This document shows positions 24,989 through 36,400 of a stretch of DNA of 62,500 bases, one piece after another (the first letter of the stretch is position 1; every line of letters starts with the position of its first letter). The notes beneath the pieces are model-generated. The model was not told the origin of the DNA, did no database searches, and saw nothing but the letters and a program-made list of their open reading frames with translations. Made by a program: the position numbers and the translations under genes. Source of the DNA: Bigelowiella natans CCMP2755 (Eukaryota; Cercozoa; Chlorarachniophyceae); NCBI GenBank assembly GCA_000320545.1, contig ADNK01002660.1, forward strand, positions 1 to 62,500, in the 5' to 3' direction.

Positions 24989-25976
24989 AGGTTTATGATG
25001 GCTCGCCGTTGCGCAACGTAGCCATCCACCACAACAATTGCTGTTATACCACATTCCTTACCACACCATGCACATCCTGCACAATACGTAAACTAGCATA
25101 GATATGTATGTGTATGTTAGCTCGTGGGCGTAATTTCTACGTATTACACGATGTCTGTACGTACTATGAATATGCATCTAGATATGGTGCAATTACATTC
25201 AAGCGCACGCTATTTAATAGAGCTAAGTCCTGACGAAATGCTCCTCGCACTAGCTGAACTGTTGGTAGCGCGTCGTACGTGCGATGTGTAATGATCGACA
25301 CGTATCGATGGCTTGTATATGATCGATATGCAAGCCGCGGCACATATATGATCTGCATACCAATCTAGCAATGCATTATATGCGCTTGCATGCGTTCTGT
25401 GTAGCTGTGTATAATGTCTATCATGTGTAGGTCGCATAACCAACCTGCCACCTAGCAATATCAATAATGCGCGCACACAATCCAAGCTAGCCAGGAATAA
25501 TATGCATAGCGTAACTTATTTACACGCAATAACGACAGGCTTTCATACATATACGTACAATGTGCAGTGTTGTACCACACCTCGTACACATCATTTGTCC
25601 ATGCGTATGCATGCTGTAAATCTCACCCACGACTTGTACACCGTGATGAAGTTCGTGCAGGCTATAAAACATACCTTTTGGTCGAGAAAGGCACTGAAAC
25701 CGCCGTCATCATCGAGCTGTCGCTCTGTGCGTAGCAAGCACATCATACACAAACACCCGCTTTGTACTGAAATGGTATGTCTGTCTAGCGATACAAACGC
25801 CTACGTGTTTGCCTCTAATATCGAATTGCTCGCAGTTTGTACAACATGCAAGACTGCCTTGTAGCCACAGCGTTCGGTGCTTTATGGTCGGAAAGTAATC
25901 AATAACATTTGAATATCTAGAGATTTATCCAATTCCGTCCTCGCCAGATTTCGCAGCAAATCACGAGCTACTTTCC
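24989..25976. other. Spacer without recognisable gene
   Basis: Only short ORFs (up to 120 codons) without domains are present. TGCAT, TACGTA and CTAGC words are common. The 3' ends of the propeller ORF and of a minus-strand gene face each other here. Confidence 0.5.
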
Positions 25977-26118
25977 TCACGAAAGCTTTGAGAAGCTTTT
26001 CCCAACAGCATCCACTACATCCTCCAGATCGGTTCCCCCGAGACTTACATTTCTAAATGTTGATACGCACATCATAGTAAGGCGATGGTGTTCGAAACGG
26101 AGCAAATTGCTCTTATCA

Positions 26119-26155
<37 letters not shown>

Positions 26156-26620
26156 CGTGGCCATCTCCTTGTTTATGTGCCCCGCGGTAAGATCTTTGAA
26201 TTGCCCCGCAGATCGCGCCAAGACAAGGCCTTTGCATGTGTTCATTCAGGTAAATAAATGCCCGTGAGAAAAGCAAAATAACAACGCCACAACGGCGGGA
26301 AAACTAGCCAACGGCCGCTGCATGAATGAACTGACCACATATCTCCAACGCTGCGAACTTCAAAGGCAAACCTGCGTTTCAAATGGGAAAACCGGGTACA
26401 CTTACAGAATGGCGTCAACCTCACACCGTTAGCAGTTGGTGATACACAGGCACCATTATGTTATTATTCAATACTACCATGAAGCACAGCGCTCGCGTTC
26501 CGCACTTGATTCTGGCGAGGAATGATGTACACCGCGAGTCTGGGCGATATACGTCTCGAGAGCAACTTTTCATTGCCCGAAATGCTGTAGAGAACTTTGT
26601 TTACTGTGCGTGTAAAAGCG

Positions 26621-26656
<36 letters not shown>

Positions 26657-26835
26657 GAGAACAACCTTCCGCCAATATTCTTGCTTTGGGCAGGCATCGT
26701 GGGTAGGAGCCCTTTCTGGTGGGATCTGCTTTTTGTAGTAGTAGTAGTAGTTGTTGTTGTTGTTACGGGGCTTATCAGCAAGTTGTGCGCGATTCCTTTC
26801 TCCTAATTTATTGAAAACAGTAACAATATCATATA

Positions 26836-26874
<39 letters not shown>

Positions 26875-27300
26875 CGTACAAATATTTTAAGAGACAGCGT
26901 GCAAGATAAAAAAGCGAAAATAGCGGTCGGCAATTGTGACGATGCTGTTGAAATAGCGCATTTCCTCATCCTCTCGTCCCCCCCCCCCCCCCTACACCAT
27001 GTCGCTGAGCTACTACTGCTACTACCTGCAAGATCTTAACAATCAGGTGGGCTCGAGATGCCATAGATTCAAGATTTTCGGATACCGTCAAGGACGATGA
27101 GCGGTAGGTCCAAGAAGAACTCGAGCCTCTTTTTTTTTTCCCTGCTACCTCTTCCGATAGGGTTCCGGCCAACTTCGCCTCTTTGCGGGCTTCATCGTCC
27201 TGACTTCCTTCCTTCGCTGTGTTCGCATCGTCGCCCTGAGCTCTCGTGTGGTTTTCCTCCCCTTCCTCATCGTAGCGATATTCCAGCCGCAAACAGCGCA
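25977..27300 (-). CDS. Unrecognised minus-strand gene, exons only
   Basis: The exon about 27290-27027 encodes a charged N-terminal region (Glu/Asp/Lys-rich, then EEVAGKKKRGSSSS) ending in SRAHLIVKILQ before a CAG|GTAG donor. Candidate later exons are near 26377-26340 (FAFEVRSVGDM), 26238-26170 (GLVLARSAGQFKDLTAG) and 26057-25977 (NVSLGGTDLEDVVDAVGK), the last ending in TGA. Introns carry (CT)n at 26122, (GT)n at 26622 and (TA)n at 26838. I recognise no family. The chain of exons is inferred from acceptor/donor consensus and natural-looking amino-acid composition; the start codon is not identified. Confidence 0.4.
26620..26657 (+). repeat. (GT)n microsatellite
   Basis: A GT tract between candidate exons of the minus-strand gene. 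A (TA)n tract follows at 26838-26870. Confidence 0.9.
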
Positions 27301-27939
27301 CCGGATAACTGCATCATATCAGTACATGACCAAACAGTGCGTCTCTAATGAACAATGGGGCCGCGAAAAGGGTAAATGTACAAATATCCGCATTCATTCC
27401 AACACACCAACGAAGATAGATAGAGCAAGAGAGATTGTTCGTGTTGTCACCTCCTGAGCAGTGTCAATCCATGCGCTATTTCTAACGGCGAGTTCTCAGG
27501 TTTGGCTGTCGGTAGGAAGAAGGCTTTAAGGCGATTATGAAGGGTGTCCACGCTAGTATGCATTATATAATAATAATATGTTATAAATGCTTTGCGTGCT
27601 ACATACGCGTATGGGGATATAGAGTTGTGACTATTCTGTGTTTGCTGCCTTACCTGTTAGAACTGCCCTTTCGATGGGAAAGAGCGGCGGGGTCGCATCG
27701 CTGCTACCACTACCACCACCACCACTATCACCGTCATCTACCTTTTCACTGCGATCATTACTGAATCATACAGTTGAAGAATATCATCGTGAATATTGGA
27801 GCAGGTTGTGGATTATAGCAAGACGTAACGGTGATGAGGTACCTTGCAAATATGTCGCCGATATATGCGATGTGGTAGTGGAGGTGGTTCTGGGTGTTAG
27901 AGTTCATAATACGACAACAATAAATATCATGCCCGAGAG

Positions 27940-27982
<43 letters not shown>

Positions 27983-28295
27983 CAGCGATCGGAAACTTTG
28001 GTTGAGAAAATACATTAAAATCTTAAATGAGCGTGTGGATAAAGAATGCTACTTGTTAATTCATGGTAGATATGGTATTTGGTGCTGACATCTGCTGCAG
28101 TATTTAGCGCTACGCAATTGGGAGTACATTACTTGGGATGCCCAAGCCCCAGTAGAATTGAACAGCACTCGAATGTCCCTTAACGATTCCATATCATGGA
28201 GAAATTAGTACATTACTGTTGTGACTATGCTTTGAAGTTATCGGAGTCTTGAAATCCAATGGTAAGAATTCGAAAGTGTCAGATTTAAAACTTTA
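27301..28295. other. Spacer with (TA)n tract
   Basis: No supported gene. It contains a (TA)n tract at 27943-27976, a CCA-triplet run near 27708-27730, and short ORFs only. Confidence 0.5.
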
Positions 28296-29487
28296 TCATC
28301 GGCACCTTCTAGCCGAGGTATTAACGACGCGTAGCGCCAACAGTATGCTCTCGCGAACAGCAATCTGAAGGGTGCATGAAAGAAGAAAGAATAGTAAGAA
28401 TAAGAAGATCTTGCTGCTCTGTTTTGAAGGGGATGCTACATAGATGACGAGGAAAGTGAGACGATATGTGTTGAAGGTGTCAAGAGAACCTGTGGTGTGC
28501 AAGTGTGCGGCTGAAAAGCTATCAGACTGTGTCCTTGAGGTAGTGTGAGGAAGGACAAGGACGAGGAGGACAGGAACACGGAGATAAACGAGTGTCAAAA
28601 ATCGATTCCAACATGTCGCTTTAAGCCTGAGTTTTCTCTCAATTTTGTCGCTACAAAATGTCGAGGAAGTGAGGCAAATTTGTTGCAACCTGGTGTGAGA
28701 GGCGATATGTTAATCATAACAGAGCTGAGCGCCACCTTTAGATGTTCCTTCTGGAATATGAACGGCAAGGAAATAACACAGTGAGAGCTTAAACCTAAAG
28801 GCATCATGAGACAGCGACTCTGTAGTTGCGCAAGTGAGTAACACTGAGGCATAACATAAACACTTGCTTATAACCATGCCATTTTACCGCCTTTTCCTTG
28901 TAGTCTTCTTCAAAGACCCATCTCAGTCCCCCGTGCATGCTCGGTTGTAGCCATGCTATCACCTATCAAATTGATTATGCTCCTTCACAAATCCCAGCTA
29001 TTTGTACATCGAAGAGGTCAAATCCTCTCCAAAATAACTAACGCAGTAGGTAAGTGCGTATTACAAGCAGCAGCAACCTCTTTAAGATAGACTTTGTTGA
29101 AGTTAAACTTGGCACGATGATTAAACGGCTGCAGAACAGACACATACTGCAAATCTCCATTTTTCTGCTCATGCGATGAGGAAGAGGGGGGAGGGCAGGA
29201 GGAAGATGAAGAAGAGCCTGACGTCGTCGTTGCCGGCCTGCGCTTCTTCTGTGTATGAGCTTGGGAGAATTGCACAATGAACTGGCCAACGCGCCTTCTC
29301 TCGAACGACGAATACTGAGAACGCATTTCGATGGTAATGATGATGTTAATTTACGCTTATCAGACACAGCCCCCAAGCATCTACGGCATGCACATTCAAA
29401 CATATTCACCTGCGATCTGAAGTAATGCTTCCTAGCCGCCCATCCTTTCAGCAACGCTCGATCGAATATGTCAGTCTTCGTCTCCAT
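28296..29487 (-). CDS. Unrecognised multi-exon protein
   Basis: Start ATG 29487 (METKTDIFDRALLKGWAARK) with donor CAG|GTGAAT near 29410. The next exon, about 29320-29075, reads SSFERRRVGQFIVQFSQAH, then a Ser/Pro linker, then LQYVSVLQPFNHRAKFNFNK. Further exons: about 28953-28895 (WLQPSMHGGLRWVFEEDYKE), about 28766-28698 (HLKVALSSVMINISPLTP) and a last one near 28363-28296 (AVRESILLALRVVNTSA) ending in TGA. Each is bounded by GT-AG consensus and reads like a folded protein, but I do not recognise the family. Length is probably 200-260 residues. It diverges from the SET gene across about 0.5 kb. Confidence 0.5.
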
Positions 29488-29990
29488 TCTGCAGCGCAGC
29501 TGCTGCCTTCTCAGGCACGAGTATTTCCGAATAAAGAAGTTGAGATTTTTGATCAGATATTTCAACATATAATTTCGAAAATTATTTTTCATTTATTTTT
29601 TCTGAGTGATATTATTGACGCATAGTTTTTCCATATCTATATTAGAAACTACGATGTTTCTAGGAATAATATATTTCTATTTCGAATATTCACTCTTGTA
29701 ATAAAATAGTGGATATATGTCTCATGCGACATGATGTTCTTCTCAGTCTCACTAGCTCATTCAGGATTGGAATGATCGTATTGCATAAATTGGTCCGATT
29801 TCAATGCATACGACATCGAATATACGAAGTTTTGTTAAGAAGTACGCGGAATCCTTATTTCGACACATTTTTGAACCGAGTGGCTTCGGGAGCATCATGT
29901 CCAGGGTGCACACTGCCTTGCTTGTGGGAGGGGAGGCAGAGGGGCAAAAATTGCGCCTTAATTTTGAACTAACGACTCTTGCTTTCAGGA
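29488..29990. other. Divergent intergenic region or 5' exons of the SET gene
   Basis: The first clear SET-gene exon begins at about 29991 after TTGCTTTCAG, so the start codon and any first exon must lie in this stretch. I could not identify them. Confidence 0.4.
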
Positions 29991-31198
29991 AGCTCAGAAG
30001 CAGAAGAAGCTGCTCTCACATCTTGCGAATAACGTGTTTTGCTCGATCGGTACTGCTTATTAAAGGATCAGTAGCGACAGCCCAACGATACGATGTTTCC
30101 TCATCTAATTTAGGAGTCAGAAAGGGTTGCGAAGACGGCTATTGCGGCCAGAAGGGGGTGGAACCTTGGGTAAACTGGCTGCAGATGCATAAATTTTCGT
30201 CTAATCGATTGTTGCATAGAGGGCACACATGCGACCGTCTAATGCACTTCGTGATCAGGGGACGGTATCCGTCTACGCCCTTCGAGATATTCCGCGTGGA
30301 ACTATCATCGATGAAAACGAGGTATTACAAGCTCAGCAAATAGCAGTGTAAGTGATATGGGCCCAGAAGTAAGCATCCTCATCACGTCAAAACGCCTTGT
30401 CAACAGGACAATATCGACACCTCCTATCCGGGCTTCGCACCAGTCAAGATCAATCTTGGGGAGCTACCAGAAAGCACACGCAGCTTCGTTTTAGCAACCT
30501 ACCACGCCTCGGCGAACGTGAATGACACCAGTGACCACGCACACGAAGGAGGACATGGAAATAATGGAAAGCACTGCGAAGTGAGAGAAATGCATATATC
30601 TTTTGCGATTCGTGTCTCTGGGCAAATATTAATAAAAATAGCTGAGATAAGTTTTGGGGAGAGCTTCTTAGCATAAAGCTTTGGGAAAAATATTCTTCTG
30701 ATGTTGTATGAGCAATGCTTAGCGAATTGTGTGACAACCAAATCTTTTCTTTCACCCGAGCAAATTCCTGGTGAACCTGCCATGGTTTTCTATCGTTGTG
30801 TCCTTTGATAAGAACAACTCAAGTGCTGTCAAATGACAATTGACCTTTCTAACGCGAATTCATTAGGAGCGCTTAGTGCGAAAGAGGAAGAAAATGAAGA
30901 TCGAAAAGAAGAAAGCTGCACCCTCCTTTTCCTTGATGTCCTCCGAACCAGAAGCTAGCACCGTGATCGTGTTACCGTGCTATGGACTTGCAGGGCTAAT
31001 CCGACCACTTTCCTATGTTCGAAGAACGCAAAGTGGAGGAGGAGGAGGAGGAGGCGGAGGAGGGGTAAATGTCGCCACAGAATAAAGCATATGTTTGGAC
31101 GCTATAATGATTGTATGGAAGAGAAGAATAATGGTATCTACGAGCTAGTTTTAACTTCCTCGCATCCTTTCCTCCCACTCCCCCCCCCCTCCCCCCCC

Positions 31199-31249
<51 letters not shown>

Positions 31250-32022
31250 AATCAGAATATTACTTATGAGGCCAATTGCATCCTTGTTGACTCGAAGAAG
31301 ACTGTTAGAAGATCGTCGCGGAAACGACATAGAGCTTCCTCTTCAGCTCCCTTCTCCCCTTCTTCTTCTTCTTCTTCTTCTTCTTCATCTTCACCAGTGA
31401 AGCATCTCTGCGCTAAGCGCGACATAAGTAGCACAAATACATCCATAATTTATATCTTTAAAACACGCACGCACACACGCACACACAAAGGGAGAGGGAG
31501 GGAGGGAGGGAGAGAGAGAGAGAGAGCGAGGATGAAATCTGTACATGTCTTGTCATTCAGAGAAGGGCGAGGAGCTGATAGTCGCTGCTGGCGAAACGAT
31601 GTTCTCAACCAATGTAATCGCTACTATAAGCAAAATAGTCGCTACAAATAGATATACGTGCCACTTCTAAGTCGTTTGAAACACGCTTGTGACAAAACAA
31701 CAACAGGCGGTATTACGCGCTCGTACCCCTCCTCTTCGCTTCTCCTCGGCGCGATCCAAGAAGCTAGAGAATCAGCTAAAGAACGGGCTGCCATGGTCCC
31801 TTGGTGCTACCAGATATGGTGGGTATTATGTTTATAAAACTGTTCGTCTCGCTCTCTTCCTCGCCTCTTCTCTCTAACTCTCTCCCCCCCCTCTGCTAGG
31901 TGTGGGGGCATTCGCCATCAAGAAGCTTCCAAAAGGGTTCGTGGTCGATACGTTCTTGTCAAAGATTGACACAACGGCAAGAAAGGTGGATCTTTCTTGG
32001 GAGCAGATTAAGGTTAAGTGTG

Positions 32023-32072
<50 letters not shown>

Positions 32073-33000
32073 TGTGTTTGTTTGTTATTTTTAAAAAACC
32101 AAACCAAACTTTGTATCACTTCTCCCATTCACGTGCACGCTCGTTGCCGCGTAGTTTTTCAATTCCTTTCACCCGCATTGTGAGACGAATACTGTTTACA
32201 GGCTTATGGTGTACCAAAGGAGGTTCAATCGCGCGTGCAGACCTTGTCCGTGTTAATGACACTGCGCACACTCGAAATACACAACGCTCATAATCAGCCC
32301 ACAAATGCATAAAAGAAGGAGACCCCTTCCCCCTCCACACCCCTCTCTCTTCTGTTTCTCACATCGAGCGTTGGCGCGACTTTACATTTTTTGTGTTTCA
32401 TTATTTTAATGTCTGAGAAGGTATCAGTCAGAAGACGAGCGTGTGACGATTCCATCATTCGGTTTCAATCTTAAGCGTCTCAGCTCCTTTCTCAATCACT
32501 CGGTGAGGAGGGGAAATCTTCCAATTTAGCAGGCATCCCCTGCTCTAAATAGGGGGATTTTTTTGAGTGACAGAGAAGAGACACTGATATTGGCCGTAAT
32601 TCTGATATCCGTATGTGGCACGTAGGATAACAAACGAGTGTATTTTCAATAACATTTAAGACATAACTGCGATTCCAATGTCATGACGTCTTTCATTCAG
32701 CCTCTAGAGATTCGATCGTACAATGCAGTTTACGATGTTTCTTGTTTCTGTGTGCAATAGGCAAAGGAACGCGTAAATTGCACCTATGAATTCTTTGGGG
32801 AATCAGTCTTTGCAAACATCGTAACGATTCGTGAAGTAGCATGTGGAGAAGAACTGACGATAGATTATGACAATTACTTGTCTGAGACCCAAAAAGAGTT
32901 ACCAATGTTCTCGTTTCTCAGAGGCGAAGGAGCTTCTCAAGAAACATCAACAAACAATGCTTGCAGCAAGTCGCACACTAGCGTGTGTACGTTCAGTTGA
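29991..33000 (+). CDS. Tandem SET-domain protein, multi-exon (5' end unresolved)
   Basis: SET domains are mostly protein lysine methyltransferases. Exon reads: about 29991-30049, 30132-30170, 30222-30321, 30408-30577, 30869-31064, 31250-31430, 31559-31605, 31708-31819, 31902-32013, 32203-?, about 32422-32505, 32763-33000 (TGA). The first SET opens with TVSVYALRDIPRGTIIDENE and closes with NITYEANCILV, a Ser-rich insertion, then AKRDI plus KKGEELIV. A Gly tract sits where the NHSCxPN motif is expected, so it looks degenerate. The second SET opens with YGVGAFAIKKLPKGFVV and has FLNHS, then CTYEFFGES and GEELTIDYDNY. Phases agree at most junctions. The exon after 32203 and the first exon are unsure. 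Substrate is unknown; there is no SETD2- or EZH-type flanking domain. Confidence 0.75.
31203..31248 (+). repeat. (CT)n tract serving as polypyrimidine tract
   Basis: The CT repeat ends directly at the CAG acceptor of the SET exon beginning near 31250, so the microsatellite itself is the polypyrimidine tract. Confidence 0.85.
31350..31390 (+). repeat. (TTC)n coding poly-Ser tract
   Basis: A CTT/TCT triplet run inside a SET exon, read in frame as a serine-rich insertion within the first SET domain. Confidence 0.8.
32020..32080 (+). repeat. (CT)n-(GT)n composite microsatellite
   Basis: CT repeats change to GT repeats just after the SET exon donor near 32014. Confidence 0.9.
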
Positions 33001-33444
33001 AGGACACATCTAGCTAGCTAGCTGAGCTAGCTAGACATGTGATGACACGTGAAGTCGAAACCGATGAGCGCGTTGTCGTTTATATATTTATTAGAACAAC
33101 AACTCTATTTCAGGAATTGTCATGTTGAATTTACAATCGTACAACGTGGGTAGGTAGCGCCTGGCACGCTAGCACGCGCATTTCCAAACACATTCGCATG
33201 TCATCTGGTGGTACATCTCAGCGCATCCTGCTAGCCTGTGGAAACAAAGCGCTGTGTTCAAGCGCATGAGATGTAATTATTCCATTCTTGCATTTCTAAC
33301 GCACGCGGTAGACGCCCACATGCATGCGATAAAATGTTTTGCTTTAGAAGAGTATGAAGTAGCTACGTAAATGAGTACAAGCTTAAGCCTGTTTGCTATC
33401 AGTATTGTCTTCATTCTTATTTTGAATGATGGATTTGCACGTGC
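33001..33444. other. Convergent 3' spacer with CTAG cluster
   Basis: A GCTAG-rich palindromic patch lies at 33009-33036. The SET gene (plus) and the myosin gene (minus) both end into this spacer. Confidence 0.6.
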
Positions 33445-36400
33445 TCATAAATTTGAGTCCAGAACGTTTAGTACTGCGAAATTGTGTAAAAAGTATCGAT
33501 AAATTTAGATTGAAATGAAAATAAATTGTCTCACCTGAGGTAAGTGTCATAGACTCTACCATCTTTGAACTAAAACGCAATAACAAATAATAATAAAACT
33601 CACCATTTGTCTGTAAATATATGTTCTCGGATTACTTTGAGAATCACGTGTGGATTATCTGGATATCGAGATTGAGCTAACTCAGCGCTAACAAATTGTT
33701 TGAATGCAATCCTTTTTTTCATAGATCTAAAACCAAATATATTAGGGAAAATTCTTATCATTGTCATAAAAAGGATATAAGGTGAGAGATTGTACCGTCC
33801 ATTCTTATCAAAAGTCTGAAGTTCAAGCGCATCGAAATCGAATACAAATCGACGCCTATGGAAGCAGAATGAGATTGTAACTGACGATCCTTATACAGAT
33901 GTTAATGGACGGTCATGTAAAGAGATAGCAAACTATAACGAGCACTAAGGAAACTATGTAATAAACCTTTGATTCGAACCGAAACGATTTCTCTTCGTAA
34001 CCATAAATGTTACCTGAATGATATACGAAAAAAAAATCGAAATTACAGTGTGAGCAGAAAGCCATTTGCAAAGTAGAACAACCTTCGTCATTCTAGCCTG
34101 CTCACGCGATGTATTTAGTTGCTGTAAGGTTTCCATTCTCTTCAATTTTCTTTTATCCTTCCTTTTGGTAAATAGAAGATTGATTTTATACAGCTTTATT
34201 TGATATGTCACAATTTGTTTCTCAACATATAGGCACGTTTACATTATTGATTGCCTAGCCTTCCTCGAAGGAGTATTCATAGATCTGATAACAATTTTGT
34301 CAGCGGCATATCTGTTTTAGCTTTAAAAGAGAAATATTATGCTCCAAACTTTTATTAAAGTAAGTCAAATATGATAAAATTGTTGGTCTCATTTCTATGG
34401 GACACTCACATGGTAAATCTAGGACTCCGACGTTCCCAATCAGTTCTTGACGTAGCCTGAAATATTTGTATACGAATCGTACTCTCGGGTACTAGCTCTA
34501 TTATATATCGCCCACGCCCATCTAGACATGTGTGCATGAGTGTCCATTCTAACACGATGTTTGATGAATGGCATACATGATATCATTTGTGCGAATGTGC
34601 ACTTACCGGACTCCCAGTCAACATTGACTTTGAAGTTTCGACAGTGCTGGTTCTAGGAGACTTTGCTTCGATCTCTTTTTCAACGATACTCGATATCCAT
34701 TCACTCCACGTGTGCCACGATATCGCTTCAGATTCGGCTTGTTCAAACAAGGTAGAAGCATCAAAATTTTCAAAGGTAAGGCCCGCCTCTTCTAGCTTTC
34801 CAGACTCGGCAAAGTTTCGAAGCACAGCTGTTAAGGTGAGACAGAAAAATTGAAGTTTTTGAACGCCCATCGGGGCAGTAGAGGTGCCTGTGTACGTAAT
34901 TTTAGCTTCTTTCTCTTGTTTAGCCTTTTCCTTTGCTTCTAATTCGATCCGTTGTCTCTCTTTTCTCGCTTCTTCAGCTTGTCTTTCTAACTCTTGTCGG
35001 GAGGTTTCAGCTTTCCTTTCTATATCTGCTTGCATTTTTTGCTTCCATTCTAGGAATTCCTGTCGTTCAGCTTCCAATTTTTGCCTTTCTTTCTCAATCT
35101 TTTGCTTTTGAAGGTCAGCTTCTTCTTTAGCTTTTTGCTCACGCTCAACAATCTCCTTCAATTTTCGTTGGCGCTCTAATTCTTGCTCCCGATCTCTTAT
35201 CTCTTGTTCACGCTTTTTAAAAAGATACCCAGGCTCGACAAGCTCCTTTTTACGATCGTCAGACATACCCTCAAGAACTCCTCCTTTGCCAAACAGGAGT
35301 ATTTTACATACTTCAATCTTTTCTTTTCCGTCTCCACGAGCTCTTGAAATTTCAAACCGAATAGTGGGGAACGGTTTAATATTGGGAATCAGATCATCTA
35401 GGGTTGCCTTGATGCATATGAAAGCCAAAGAATTCAACACCTTCCTCGGGTGTTTCATAAGAGCTAGATCATCCACTTCAAATAGTGCCTCCCTCTGAAT
35501 TCCCAGTTTTTTAAGAATATTGATAGCAGTCAGGATATTCTCCTTTGCAAGAGAAGATCCCTGCTCAACTTCACGATGGATTTTTACTTCATCTACACTC
35601 TTCTTATCAATTTTTTTGCAGAGTTCACAAAAAGCTATTCCGTCGGAGAGTCCATCAAAAAGGTTTTCGGAAACCTTAACGACCGGCTCAACTGCAGCTC
35701 TTAGCCACACTGCTGCTCGTTTCGAAACGATTTCTAAGATTTCATCCGAAGCCAGGCTGCGGGCCTGGATTTAAAAGGAGATGAGACAATAAATTGCAAC
35801 AATTTAAAAGAAAACAAGATGCAAATTCAAAATACCTTATTCAAAGTAATAAGCTCCTGAGCATTGTGTTTTGCTTTGATACGCTTTTCGAGGGTTGCAA
35901 CGAGTATTGAACGAGATTTTCTTGCCCGTATATATCGTTGCATGAATAATACAGAGCGTCGAACCCGTTGCATATGTTGAACGGCTAAAGCGGCTCGTAG
36001 ATGGGTAATGATATGTGAGGTACCCACCCGACGTCTTGCTCTATGAAGAGGTCCATTAATGACCTTCAGGAATAGAACACTAATTTTAACACATCGAGCG
36101 AATTTCGTCGCTGCTCGAATTCTCCGTAACCTTAGAAGCCATCGACCAGCAGACTTCATAAATGCCGAAATACGTTGAAGTCGTTTCCGACGTAGATGTG
36201 TTTTAATTTTCTCGACAAGGTCTTGTGGTACTGTCCAATTCTTACCGCCCTTTCTCATAAGTTCCTCTAAGAATTCTTCTTGTTTTGACTTGAAAAAAAC
36301 CTTGGTTAATCCCATCTCAAATTTTGTTAGATCTTTGTTGAAGCTCTTTAGTATTGCCTCGCAGAAATCCCGTTGATTAATACTAACCATTTTCTTCTGA

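Noticed and set aside
27638-28018. Plus-strand ORF containing NHTVEEYHREYWSRLWI
   Set aside because: It runs into a (TA)n tract and has no clear splice neighbours; support is too weak for a gene call.
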